The notes under the pieces are model-generated. The model saw nothing but the letters and a program-made list of their open reading frames with translations. It had not been told where the DNA came from and made no database searches. 64,000 nucleotides of DNA from Desulfocurvus sp. (GTDB lineage Bacteria > Desulfobacterota > Desulfovibrionia > Desulfovibrionales > Desulfovibrionaceae), in assembly GCA_020692325.1 (NCBI GenBank), contig JAIMKR010000002.1:20370-84369 (forward strand), in the 5' to 3' direction. The translations under genes and the position numbers were made by a program. Of this stretch, positions 8,449 through 16,773 are shown piece by piece (position 1 is the first letter of the stretch; the number at the start of each line of letters is the position of its first letter).

Positions 8449-9035
8449 TTGAGCCCGCTTTCGCTGCACACGCCCTGAACGGGCTCGTCCCAGGCGTTGG
8501 TGGGCAGCCCGTCGAGGCGCTGAAAATCGTAGCACAGGCCGATGGTCACGGCCTCGTCCATCTCGGGTTTGGCCAGCAGGCGGTCGTAGTACCCGCCGCC
8601 GAAACCGAGCCGGTAGCCGTGGGCGTCGAAGGCCACGGCGGGCACCAGCACCAAATCTGGCACGAAGGGTTCGCCCGTGTCCTCCTGTGTGGCGCAGCAG
8701 GCGGCCGGCTCCATGATGCCGAAGGAGCCCACAGTCAAATCCTCCACGCCGCCGCAGGCGCACAGGTCCATGAAGCCGGGCTGATCGGGCCGGCAGCGGG
8801 GAAGCAGGGCGATGGCCCCGCGCCGCCACAGCTCCTCGAGCAGGGGCCGGGTGTCCACCTCGTTCTTGATGGGCCAGTAGAGCAGGACCGACCAGGCGTT
8901 CTTCCATACCGAAAGCGAGCGGATGAGCTCCGCCACCGCCCGGCTCTTCTTCTCCACATCCTTCGGCGAAAGCGCCAAACGCCGCTCCACCAGGCTCTTG
9001 CGCAGTCTGTCCTTCTCCTCGGCAGCGTCGCTCAT
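8436..9035 (-). CDS. fau: 5-formyltetrahydrofolate cyclo-ligase
   Basis: The 199-residue enzyme (FAU/YgfA/MTHFS) converts 5-formyl-THF to 5,10-methenyl-THF using ATP, salvaging folate. Visible signatures are the N-terminal KDRLRKSLVERR basic helix, VLLYWPIKNEVDTRPLL, and the C-terminal loop YRLGFGGGYYDRLL that binds ATP-Mg. Length is normal for the family. It is first in a two-gene minus-strand operon with pgeF and divergent from the phosphoesterase gene at 9209. Confidence 0.92.
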   Translation of the reverse strand: MSDAAEEKDRLRKSLVERRLALSPKDVEKKSRAVAELIRSLSVWKNAWSVLLYWPIKNEVDTRPLLEELWRRGAIALLPRCRPDQPGFMDLCACGGVEDLTVGSFGIMEPAACCATQEDTGEPFVPDLVLVPAVAFDAHGYRLGFGGGYYDRLLAKPEMDEAVTIGLCYDFQRLDGLPTNAWDEPVQGVCSESGLKWFR

Positions 9036-9208
9036 GCTTCCCTTTCCCCCTGGTAAAAAGCCTGCGCGGGGCGCGTTGTCCGCCCTTTGCGCCGCGATTT
9101 TGTGTATGCTATGACCGCCCCGAAGGGAAGGGAAAATGTTCCGCCCACCCCGCAGGGGCCGTGCGCCGGGCCATCGCGGGCAACCGTCCTTTTTCCGTGG
9201 AGGCAGGC

Positions 9209-9877
9209 ATGTACTGGATCGTCGTGGGAGACGTGCATGAGAGCGCCGAGGGGTTCGCGCGCATACCCGGCGTGGCCGGGGCGGCCGGAATCATCATTTC
9301 CGGCGATCTGACCAACAAGGGCGGCCCGGCCGAGGCCGACCGCGTGCTGGCCCAGGCGCTGGCCGCCAACCCGAACGTGCTGGCCCAGGTGGGCAACATG
9401 GACGAGCCGCGCGTCACCGCGCACCTCGCCACCCGCGGGCTGAACCTGCACCGCGAGGCGCGCCTGCTGGCCCCGGGCACCGCCGTCCTCGGCGTGGGCT
9501 ATTCCACCATCACCCCGTTCCACACCCCCAGCGAGGCCGCCGAGGACGACATCGCCGCCTGGCTGGCCGAGGCCCACGCCAAGGCGCGGGCACTGGCCGG
9601 GCCCGACGGGCACGTGCTGGCGGTCATCCACAACGCGCCCTTCGGCACGGGGCTGGGCCGCATCTCCAGCGGCATGGACGTGGGCAGCGCCGCCGTGCTC
9701 GAATATCTGCGGCGCGAGCAGCCCGACGTCTGCGTCTGCGGGCACATCCACGAGGCCAGGGGCGAGGCGCGCCTGGACCGCTGCCACGTGCTCAACCCCG
9801 GGCTCTTCGCCGAGGGCGGCTACGCGCGCGTGGAGCTGACGCCGGCGGGACTTACCGCCAGCCTGGAACATTTCTAG
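9209..9877 (+). CDS. Calcineurin-like metallophosphoesterase
   Basis: A 222-residue protein bears the two-metal phosphoesterase motifs in order: GDVHES near the N-terminus, SGDLTNKG, GNMD, then HNAP and CGHIHE. The overall length and single-domain layout suit a small cytoplasmic phosphodiesterase or phosphatase; the substrate cannot be told. ATG 9209 is chosen because GGAGGCAGGC lies just upstream; an in-frame start at 9161 lacks such a site. Its TAG stop overlaps the GTG start of rlmH by one base, so they form an operon. Confidence 0.85.
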   Translation: MYWIVVGDVHESAEGFARIPGVAGAAGIIISGDLTNKGGPAEADRVLAQALAANPNVLAQVGNMDEPRVTAHLATRGLNLHREARLLAPGTAVLGVGYSTITPFHTPSEAAEDDIAAWLAEAHAKARALAGPDGHVLAVIHNAPFGTGLGRISSGMDVGSAAVLEYLRREQPDVCVCGHIHEARGEARLDRCHVLNPGLFAEGGYARVELTPAGLTASLEHF

Positions 9878-10356
9878 TGGCCCACGCCATGTCCTGCCTG
9901 TTCGTGGGCAAGTGCCGCGAATCCAGCCTGCGCGAGGCGGCGGCGCTCTACGAGGGCAAGCTCGCCCATCTGGCCCGGTGCGAGGTGGTCGTGGTGCGCG
10001 ACGCCCCCGCCGCCCTGCCCGTGGACGAGCGCATCCGCCGCGAGGGCCGCGACCTGCTGACCAAGCTGCCGGCCGGCGCGCCGGCGGTGGTGCTGGACGA
10101 ACACGGCGAAAACTGGTCCAGCCGCGAACTGGCCGGGCGGCTCAAGGGGTTCGCCGACGCGGCGCGCCAGCCCTGGTTCGTGATCGGCGGGGCCTGGGGG
10201 CTTTCCGACGAGGTGCGCGACCGGGCCAGAAGCTGCGGCGCGCTGTTCTCGCTGGGACGCGTCACCCTGCCGCACGAGCTCTGCCGCGTGGTGCTGCTGG
10301 AGCAGCTCTACCGCGCGGCCAGCATCAACAAGGGCCTGCCCTACCACCACGACTGA
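9877..10356 (+). CDS. rlmH: 23S rRNA pseudouridine-1915 N3-methyltransferase
   Basis: RlmH is a SPOUT methyltransferase that methylates pseudouridine 1915 in helix 69 of 23S rRNA. The protein (159 residues from GTG 9877, 155 from ATG 9889) shows the knotted C-terminal fold signatures FVIGGAWGLSDEV, SLGRVTLPHELCRVVLLEQLYRA and the invariant tail KGLPYHHD. Length matches the family. The GTG overlaps the preceding stop codon, consistent with coupling; the internal ATG four codons later is an equally good start. Confidence 0.93.
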   Translation: MAHAMSCLFVGKCRESSLREAAALYEGKLAHLARCEVVVVRDAPAALPVDERIRREGRDLLTKLPAGAPAVVLDEHGENWSSRELAGRLKGFADAARQPWFVIGGAWGLSDEVRDRARSCGALFSLGRVTLPHELCRVVLLEQLYRAASINKGLPYHHD

Positions 10357-10392
10357 CGCGCGGCCGCGCCCCCGGCCACGCAGGAGACGCCC

Positions 10393-10605
10393 ATGCTCGA
10401 CACCGCCTACCTGGACAAGATCTCGGAATACTTCGCCTCCGGCGACCTGGCCTTCGACTTCGAGAACGGCGACCAGGAGCGCCGCGAAATGATCCTTGAA
10501 TATTTGGAAAAACTAATGGATTTGGCCGATCAGGCCGACGAGCTGGCCACCAAGCTCATCTTCAAGGGCGGGATGCTCGGCTCCCTTGTGAGCGCCCAAA
10601 AGTAA
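10393..10605 (+). CDS. Small acidic helical protein, unknown function
   Basis: A 70-residue ORF has a clear CAGGAGACGCCC ribosome site, starting MLDTAYLDKISEYFASGD. The sequence is acidic and mostly alpha-helical in character, with a heptad-like stretch around MILEYLEKLMDLADQADELATKL. No family is recognised. It lies 36 bases after rlmH and probably shares its transcript. Its 3' third overlaps the convergent rsmG gene by 76 bases, which is unusual but both frames look coding. Confidence 0.65.
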   Translation: MLDTAYLDKISEYFASGDLAFDFENGDQERREMILEYLEKLMDLADQADELATKLIFKGGMLGSLVSAQK

Positions 10606-11279
10606 CGCGGCCGCGCGGGCGACGGATATTCCAGCACCTCGCCCAGGGCGAAGCCGGACGGGGCGAACGCCGTGGCGTCCGGCGGGGCCTCGTTGGCCAG
10701 GATGATGAGGATTCCGCCCCCCGTCAGCAGTGTTGCCGCCAGCGGCAGCAGCCTGGGCCAGGGCATGAAAGCCCGGCTGAGCAGCAGATCGGCGCGGCGG
10801 TCGCCGAGGCCGAGTCCCGGCAGCGCGGCGGTTACCTCCTCGGCCCGACCACGCCAAACGCGTGTGCGCGCCAGCCCGAGCGCCGCCACGGCCTGCTCCA
10901 GAAACACCGCGCGCTTCTCGCGCAATTCCACCAGCACATAATCCCCGGCGCTCCACAGCGCGCGCAGGGGGATGCCAGGCAGACCGGCCCCCGCGCCCAG
11001 GTCCAGGCACAGCGGCGCGCGCGGCAGGGACAGACGCGGCAGGAACCCGGCCAGATGCAGGCTGTCGGCCACCAGATCGCGGAAAACGTCGGGCCAGCCA
11101 GCGCGACCGACGAGATTCATGGCCCGGTTCCACTTGAGCAGCAGGGTCATATAGCGGGCGAGCGCGGCCACGGCCTCCGGCGGAAGCACGAAGCCGGCGC
11201 GCCTAGCCTCGGCGTCCGTCTCGGCCGGCGTCGGGGCGTGGGGAGTGTCCGCGGGATGGGAAAAGCGCGATTTGGCCAT
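10530..11279 (-). CDS. rsmG: 16S rRNA (guanine-527 N7)-methyltransferase
   Basis: The 249-residue RsmG/GidB methylates G527 of 16S rRNA, whose loss confers low-level streptomycin resistance in other bacteria. The SAM-binding segment CLDLGAGAGLPGIPL (motif I) and the upstream NLVGR and DSLHLAGFL elements are family hallmarks. The protein has an N-terminal extension of about 25 residues and a C-terminal tail REPSIPPLKMSLVASSSA beyond the usual end. That tail is encoded opposite the 3' end of the small plus-strand gene at 10393, giving a convergent coding overlap. Confidence 0.9.
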   Translation of the reverse strand: MAKSRFSHPADTPHAPTPAETDAEARRAGFVLPPEAVAALARYMTLLLKWNRAMNLVGRAGWPDVFRDLVADSLHLAGFLPRLSLPRAPLCLDLGAGAGLPGIPLRALWSAGDYVLVELREKRAVFLEQAVAALGLARTRVWRGRAEEVTAALPGLGLGDRRADLLLSRAFMPWPRLLPLAATLLTGGGILIILANEAPPDATAFAPSGFALGEVLEYPSPARPRYFWALTREPSIPPLKMSLVASSSA

Positions 11280-11437
11280 GCCCGCCTTGTAGCTGGCGAC
11301 GCGCGCAGGGGCAAGGGGGTGGCGCGAGCGGTCGATGCGGTGGTCCCGCCGGTTCCGACGACGTAACCGCTAGGCGGTCCGCCGGGTGTGCGCGACGGCG
11401 ATCGGAAACACGTGGGCGGCGTCTTGTGGCGCGGCCG

Positions 11438-11998
11438 CTAGCTTTTCTTGGTGGCCGTGGCCAAGCGCGCATGCACGGAGCTGGACACGTCTTGATAGAC
11501 ATCGGGCGAAAGGCTGCCCGAAAGCAGGCTGGACAGCAGGCTCGACGCCGTGGACGACGAGCCGTATCCGCGCAGACTGCCTGATGTGCCGGTGGATGTG
11601 AGCGCGCTCAGGCTGCCAGTGGTGGATGCGTTGGAAAACTGCGCGGCCAGTCTGGTCAGCTGATACTTCTCGCTGGCGTCGTCGGTCTTGGCGGCGGCCG
11701 CGTTCAGATCGTCGGCCACCTCGCCTGTCACATCCTTGAAGGACGTCTGATCCGTCTTCTGCAGCGAGACCAACGAACCGAGCAGCGACGCCGCCGAGGA
11801 AATGGAGGCGGAGGAGGCGCTCGACGCACTGTACGCGGCGTCCGCGGAATTGGTGGCGTAGCCGGTGTAGGCTGAAGTGGAGCCGCTCGAGGAACTCTGT
11901 CCGGCCAGCATGGTCGTGAGCACGTCGGTGCAGCTGTTCTGGTCGATGTAGTCCCTGGTCGAACCCATGTAGCGATTGGTCATGCTCACGAGACTCAT
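11438..11998 (-). CDS. Ser/Ala/Thr-rich protein, unknown function
   Basis: A 186-residue ORF has a perfect AAGGAGGAGC ribosome site. Composition is strongly biased to Ser, Ala, Thr and Leu, with runs such as SSASSASISSAASLLGSL, and it has only one cysteine. It starts MSLVSMTNRYMGSTRDYIDQ without a signal peptide. Low-complexity, secreted-without-signal character recalls flagellar or appendage-associated proteins, but I recognise no domain and make no functional call. Flanks: rsmG downstream, sulfite reductase divergently upstream. Confidence 0.6.
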   Translation of the reverse strand: MSLVSMTNRYMGSTRDYIDQNSCTDVLTTMLAGQSSSSGSTSAYTGYATNSADAAYSASSASSASISSAASLLGSLVSLQKTDQTSFKDVTGEVADDLNAAAAKTDDASEKYQLTRLAAQFSNASTTGSLSALTSTGTSGSLRGYGSSSTASSLLSSLLSGSLSPDVYQDVSSSVHARLATATKKS

Positions 11999-12237
11999 GG
12001 CCGCTCCTCCTTTTGGCGCGCGGCGGCAGAATCCGCCGATTTGTCCGCGCGTTCAGTAAGAAGCAACTTTTGCGCCAAAGAAGCGCATCCCATACAACAT
12101 ACTTATTTCATGTGATAAACGTCGCGAACGTATTCGCGTGAGCGCGACGATTTTTCCGCCCACCTGACGCAAGTCAAGGCGCGAGGGCCAATGGCCAGGC
12201 TACCCTGCGCACAATGTTCCATCAGCAAGGAGGAGAC

Positions 12238-12948
12238 ATGCGTCCCGTCATCAGAAAATTCCCCGCCGGCTCCGCAACGCCCAAGGGAGCCATTCCCCAG
12301 CGCGAAAGCGACATGTACGCCGTGGTGCCACGGCTGCCCTCGGGCGTCGTCACCGCCGATCAGCTGGAGGCCCTCGCCCGGGCCATCCGCGCCTACGACA
12401 TTCCCATCGCCAAGCTCACCTCGGGCCAACGCGTGTCGCTCATGGGCGTGAAGGGGGCCGACGTGCCGGGAGTGTGGGCCATGCTCGGCATGGGCGAGGG
12501 GCGCGCCGTCAAGCACGGCATGCACTACGTGCAGGCCTGCCCGGGGTCCGCGGCCTGCGGCTACGGCCAGCAGAATTCCCTGGCCCTGGCCGCCGCGCTG
12601 GAGGAACGCCTCGGCGAGCTGTCGATGCCGTCCAAGGTCAAGGTGGGCGTTTCCGGCTGTCCCATGTGCTGTGGCGAATCCTATCTGCGCGATGTGGGGC
12701 TGCTCGGCCGCAAGGGCGGCTGGACCGTGATCTTCGGCGGCAACGCCGGCGGCCGGCCCCGCGTGGGCGATGAGCTGGCCGCGGGACTCGACGCCGGGGC
12801 CGCGCTGGACCTCGTGGAACGCGCCCTGACGCGGTACGCCGCCACGGCGAAAACGGGCCAGCGCACCGCGCGCTACATGGAGGCGCTGCGAAAACGGCCC
12901 GATGGCATGGCCGAATGGCGCGCGGCGCTGGGCCTGCCGGTGGGCTGA
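12238..12948 (+). CDS. Small assimilatory-type siroheme sulfite reductase
   Basis: The 236-residue protein matches the monomeric low-spin sulfite reductases of Desulfovibrio. It has an N-terminal ferredoxin-like half-domain (about residues 20-85) and a siroheme/4Fe-4S domain whose cysteines follow the C-X5-C ... C-X3-C rule (CPGSAAC and CPMCC). It lacks the ferredoxin insert and partner subunit of dissimilatory DsrAB. Family members reduce sulfite to sulfide in vitro; the physiological role is unclear. ATG 12238 with AAGGAGGAGAC is the chosen start. The gene stands alone. Confidence 0.85.
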   Translation: MRPVIRKFPAGSATPKGAIPQRESDMYAVVPRLPSGVVTADQLEALARAIRAYDIPIAKLTSGQRVSLMGVKGADVPGVWAMLGMGEGRAVKHGMHYVQACPGSAACGYGQQNSLALAAALEERLGELSMPSKVKVGVSGCPMCCGESYLRDVGLLGRKGGWTVIFGGNAGGRPRVGDELAAGLDAGAALDLVERALTRYAATAKTGQRTARYMEALRKRPDGMAEWRAALGLPVG

Positions 12949-12955
12949 CACCCCC

Positions 12956-12985
12956 TTGCCCCCGCCGGCCGCTTGGGCGTATGCT
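12956..12985 (+). promoter_or_regulatory. Possible promoter for PEGA lipoprotein gene
   Basis: TTGCCC (12956-12961) and TATGCT (12980-12985), 18 bases apart, lie about 40 bases before the lipoprotein start codon. The consensus match is moderate. Confidence 0.35.
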
Positions 12986-13026
12986 GCCTCGCGTCTTTCC
13001 ATCCCAGCCCAACAAAGGACAACACC

Positions 13027-13545
13027 ATGCGTAAAACCAGCATGATCCTCGCCGGCGCGGCCGCCACGCTTCTGTGCGGCTGCGTGGCCACGCAGAAAAT
13101 CCCCGTGAGCACCGATCCCTCCGGCGCGCTCGTGTACCTGGACGGCAAGGTCGTGTGCCAGGGCACGCCATGCGGCGTGGAGATGCCCAAGGATCAGGAC
13201 CACCTGCTCACCATCGTCAAGGAAGGCTATCACCAGCGCGATGTGCCCGTGCGCCGTGTGTACGACGCCATGGGCGTACTCAAGCGCTCCGCCCGCGACG
13301 GCGTGCGCTCGGCCGAATTCGGCGGCGGGCTCTCAGGCGGGGTTTCCTCCGCCCTCAATAGCGCCGACAATCAGGACAAGGACGGCCGGGCCTACGTGCT
13401 CAAGCCGGACATGATCACCCTGCGGCTCATTCCGGCCGACCAGCCCGTGCCCGAGGAAAAGCCGGAGAAGGAGAAGGCCGACCCGGTGAACGATCTGGGC
13501 CTGCAACTGTACAAGATGCTCAAGGGCGCCCAGCTGGGCCAATAG
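13027..13545 (+). CDS. PEGA-domain lipoprotein
   Basis: A 172-residue protein starts MRKTSMILAGAAATLLCGC. The lipobox LLCGC places it on the outer face of a membrane after lipid attachment to Cys. Residues about 26-75 (VSTDPSGALVYLDGKVVCQGTPCGVEM, with the following YHQRDVPVRR) form a PEGA-like beta domain of the kind found in surface or S-layer-associated proteins. The C-terminal part is charged (EEKPEKEKADP). ATG 13027 sits after AAAGGACAACACC. It ends at a bidirectional terminator. No specific partner is evident. Confidence 0.75.
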   Translation: MRKTSMILAGAAATLLCGCVATQKIPVSTDPSGALVYLDGKVVCQGTPCGVEMPKDQDHLLTIVKEGYHQRDVPVRRVYDAMGVLKRSARDGVRSAEFGGGLSGGVSSALNSADNQDKDGRAYVLKPDMITLRLIPADQPVPEEKPEKEKADPVNDLGLQLYKMLKGAQLGQ

Positions 13546-13585
13546 CCGACAGCAGAAAACGCGCCGATTCCATCAAACGGAAAAA

Positions 13586-13622
13586 AACGGCCCGGCCCCC
13601 CATCGCGGGAGGCCGGGCCGTT
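13586..13622. terminator. Bidirectional terminator between convergent genes
   Basis: A perfect 12-bp stem, AACGGCCCGGCC (13586-13597) with GGCCGGGCCGTT (13611-13622), has a T-run on the minus-strand side (A-run 13581-13587) and GCGTTTTA on the plus side. It can serve the lipoprotein gene and the convergent synthase gene. Confidence 0.85.
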
Positions 13623-13648
13623 GGCGTTTTATGGATGGGGAAGCGCCG

Positions 13649-16327
13649 CTACTTGTCCTGCCCGGATTTGCCGACGCGCACGCTCACGGCGGCGGCGGAG
13701 CCGGTAGGCAGCGCATCGACCTCATCGGCGGGAACAGCGGCAAGACCAAAGACCCGGCGCACGTTCGGCACGAGGTTGGGCAGCACCGAGAGCAGCGACA
13801 GGCACAGGGCGGCCACGTACGGCGCGCTCTGCACGATGAGAATGGCGGCCCAGGTGACGATGTCCGGGTTGCCGGTGCCGTAGCGGCTGATGACGGCCCC
13901 GGCGGCCAGCCACAGGGTGACGAGCAGCAGCAGCTCCTCGCGGGCCATGAGCAGGCCGCGGGTCACGGCGCAGCGCTTTTCGCACTTGGGAGTGCGCAGG
14001 AACGGCTTCTTGCTGGTGACCAGCCCCTGGAAGATGGCCTTGGCGATGGTGTGGGTGAGGGCCAGACCGGCCATGGCCGCGCCGATGCGCTCCCACACGC
14101 CGCAGCGCACGCGGGTCTTGTACAGCCACATGAAGTGGAACAACTTGAAGAGGAACGCGCCCAGCGGTGGCAGCAGGAAAATGGACAGCGGCGTGCCGAA
14201 GTAACGCGGCAGCGCCAGCATCCCCAGGCTCCAGAACAGGCTCACCATGAGCACGAAGATCTGCGTGGCGTCGGCGAACCAGGGCAGCCAGCCGGCGATG
14301 AAGTGGTACTTCTGCCCGGCGTCCAGGCTGGTGGTCTTGTTCCAGGGCAGCAACGAACGCCAATGGCGTTTGAGGATCTGCACCGCGCCATACGCCCAAC
14401 GGAAACGCTGGCTCTTGAAGCCGGAGTAGGAATCCGGGGTGAGGCCCTGACCGAAGCTCTCGGGAACGTAAACCGCCTGGTAGCCACGCTCGAACACGCG
14501 CAGCCCCAGCTCGGCGTCCTCGCAGATGCACCACTCGCCCCAGCCGCCGACCTCCTCCATGACGCTCTTGCGGATCATGGTCATGGTGCCATGCTGGATG
14601 ATGGCGTTGCGCTCGTTGCGGTGCACCATGCCGATGCGGAAGAAGCCGTCGTACTCCCAGGCGCACACGGTCTTATAGGCGTCGCCGCGCCACTCGCGGT
14701 GGTCCTGCGGGGCCTGCACGATGGCCACGTCCGGTTTCTCGAAGTACGGGGTCAGCGAACGCAGCCAGCTGGGACGCACCTGATAGTCGGAGTCGACCAC
14801 GGCGATGATCCGGGCGTCGGCCGCGGTCTGCTTGAGGGCGAAGTTCAACGCGCCGGCCTTGTAGCCTGGCCACTCCTCCAGATGGAAGAAGTGGAAGCGC
14901 TCGCCCAGCTTGGCGCAGTGGGCCTCCAGGGGCTTCCACAGGGCCGGGTCGTGAGTGTTGTTATCGACGAGCAAGACCTCGAAGTCCGGGTAGTCCAGCG
15001 CCGCCAGGGAGTTCAGGGTGGCGATGACCATGTCGGGCGGCTCCTTGCAGCAGGCCACATGAATGCTGACCTTGGGCAGCCCCTCGTCGGAGTCGTGGCG
15101 CAGGGGATAGAAGCGGCGCTTCAGTCCCTCGGGCCAGAGCATTTCGCTCATTTCGAAGCCGTTGATGAGCACCACGGCGAGCAGGCCCGCCTGCATGGGC
15201 AGCAGGAAGGCCCAGGCGGCGGTCTCCGCCGGTAAAAACTCAATGGTGATGGGCGTGAAGAGCACCCAAACCAGACAGCTCGTGACGGTCTGCAACAGCA
15301 GGGCGAAGAACAGCCTGCCCTGGAAGGGCTGGTCCTTGCGGCGGTACAGGAAGTACAGCATGGGAATGAGGCAGAGCAGCGAAACGCCCCACTGGGTGGT
15401 CCATAGGCTGTCCTCAAGGATGGTGCCGGTGAGCGGGATCTTGTTGTCCCGGTCCACGGTCCAAATGCCCCAGTGCGCGCCGACGACGCCCTCGAGCGGA
15501 CGCTTCCACGGCTGGTCGAAAGCCTCCATGACGCAGTAGTCGATGTTCTGCTGCTTGGCGAGGTTCATCCACTGGCGCAGGAACTTGGCCTCGTTGGCGA
15601 TGCTGGCCTTGGCCTTGCCCCAGCGCTCGCCGTTGCTCGGCCAGCCGATTTCGGCCACGAGCACGTGCTTGTTGGGAAAGCGCGCCACCACCTGATGGTA
15701 GCGCTTCATGCTCCATTCGATGGCCTTGTCCTCGGACACGAACTCCCAGTAGGGCAGAATGTGCACGGAGATGAAGTCGACGGAATCGGCCAGCTCGGGA
15801 TGATTGATCCAGACGTGCCAAGGCTCTGCGGTGGAGACCTGCACGCCCGGGGCAGCGGCCTTCACGCGGCGGATGTACTGGGCCAGCTGCTCGGGCTTGA
15901 AGTCGCCACGCAGCACGGATTCGTTGCCCACGATGGCGCGGGTGATGTTCTTGTGCTCCTGGAGGTTCTTGATGAGCCCCTGGATCTCGGCCTCGTTGCG
16001 CTTGGTGCGCTTGTCCAGCCAGGCGCCGGCGATGACGGGCATGCCGTACTTCTCGGCGATGCCGGGAATGTTCTGCATGCCGTCCAGCGACGAGTAGGTG
16101 CGGATGGCCCCCACCTTACCCTTTAGAAAGGCCACGTCCTGCTCGATCTGCGCGGGCGTGGGGAACTTGTTGACCAGCGGATCCTGATCGGCCCGATAGG
16201 GGCTGAAGGAAACCGCCTTGACCTGTCCGGTGAAATCGAGCTCTGGGTCGGCCGGCCGGTTGAACCAGGCCCACAGGGCCAAGTTGAACGCCATGACGAT
16301 GAGCACGACGAGTGCGTTTTTGCGCAT
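13649..16327 (-). CDS. GH17-like / GT2 membrane glucan synthase
   Basis: From ATG 16327 the protein has 892 residues. After one N-terminal helix there is a glycoside hydrolase 17-like TIM barrel (about residues 35-330; VGNESVLRG and VAEIGWPS match the two catalytic-Glu regions). Several TM helices follow, then a GT2 processive synthase domain with DNNTHD, DSDYQ, CEDAELG and QRFRW (the Q-X-X-R-W motif), and more TM helices. This architecture is seen in NdvB-like proteins making beta-1,3-linked periplasmic or cyclic glucans, where the GH17 part trims or transfers glucan. The product here is inferred only. It stands alone, ending at the shared terminator. Confidence 0.8.
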   Translation of the reverse strand: MRKNALVVLIVMAFNLALWAWFNRPADPELDFTGQVKAVSFSPYRADQDPLVNKFPTPAQIEQDVAFLKGKVGAIRTYSSLDGMQNIPGIAEKYGMPVIAGAWLDKRTKRNEAEIQGLIKNLQEHKNITRAIVGNESVLRGDFKPEQLAQYIRRVKAAAPGVQVSTAEPWHVWINHPELADSVDFISVHILPYWEFVSEDKAIEWSMKRYHQVVARFPNKHVLVAEIGWPSNGERWGKAKASIANEAKFLRQWMNLAKQQNIDYCVMEAFDQPWKRPLEGVVGAHWGIWTVDRDNKIPLTGTILEDSLWTTQWGVSLLCLIPMLYFLYRRKDQPFQGRLFFALLLQTVTSCLVWVLFTPITIEFLPAETAAWAFLLPMQAGLLAVVLINGFEMSEMLWPEGLKRRFYPLRHDSDEGLPKVSIHVACCKEPPDMVIATLNSLAALDYPDFEVLLVDNNTHDPALWKPLEAHCAKLGERFHFFHLEEWPGYKAGALNFALKQTAADARIIAVVDSDYQVRPSWLRSLTPYFEKPDVAIVQAPQDHREWRGDAYKTVCAWEYDGFFRIGMVHRNERNAIIQHGTMTMIRKSVMEEVGGWGEWCICEDAELGLRVFERGYQAVYVPESFGQGLTPDSYSGFKSQRFRWAYGAVQILKRHWRSLLPWNKTTSLDAGQKYHFIAGWLPWFADATQIFVLMVSLFWSLGMLALPRYFGTPLSIFLLPPLGAFLFKLFHFMWLYKTRVRCGVWERIGAAMAGLALTHTIAKAIFQGLVTSKKPFLRTPKCEKRCAVTRGLLMAREELLLLVTLWLAAGAVISRYGTGNPDIVTWAAILIVQSAPYVAALCLSLLSVLPNLVPNVRRVFGLAAVPADEVDALPTGSAAAVSVRVGKSGQDK

Positions 16328-16773
16328 AGTTCCGCCCACTCCGGGGAGCGAATGGTCGTTTCGGCTATATCCGCCGCCAATGCGGCTATCTTCGAGGGAA
16401 CCCATCCCAAAAAACAGTGGCCAAACGCCCATGTGCAACGCGTCTGGCCGGTGCGGGGTTGCCCTTACTCCCGCCGGTCCCCCGAGGCAACCGCCCCGGG
16501 CTTTGAGCCCGGCGTCCCCCGGGGCCGAGTGTACCATTTGTGCGCACTTGGACCCGGATTCATGGCCGCCCGGCCGTGAACGCATCCTCCTAAGCAAAGG
16601 GCATGCCATGTTTCAAACGCTTTGTTTAACTGATAATTTAAAAAAGTTACCGATTCATTGGAATTTTTCGTGTGAAAAATTTGCGCACTTGTTCACGCTT
16701 TCGCGCCAAAGCCGGTCCGTTCCACTTCCCTCCGGACCGGAAATGCGGCAAAAGGGCGAACAGCGGAGGCGGT
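16328..16773. other. Intergenic region with AT-rich segment
   Basis: This 446-base divergent spacer lies between the glucan synthase gene and the following membrane-protein gene. No credible gene is seen. Bases about 16615-16690 are markedly AT-rich against the surroundings (TTTAAAAAAG and nearby TTTTTCG runs). That suits a promoter region, but no clean -35/-10 pair stood out. Confidence 0.5.
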
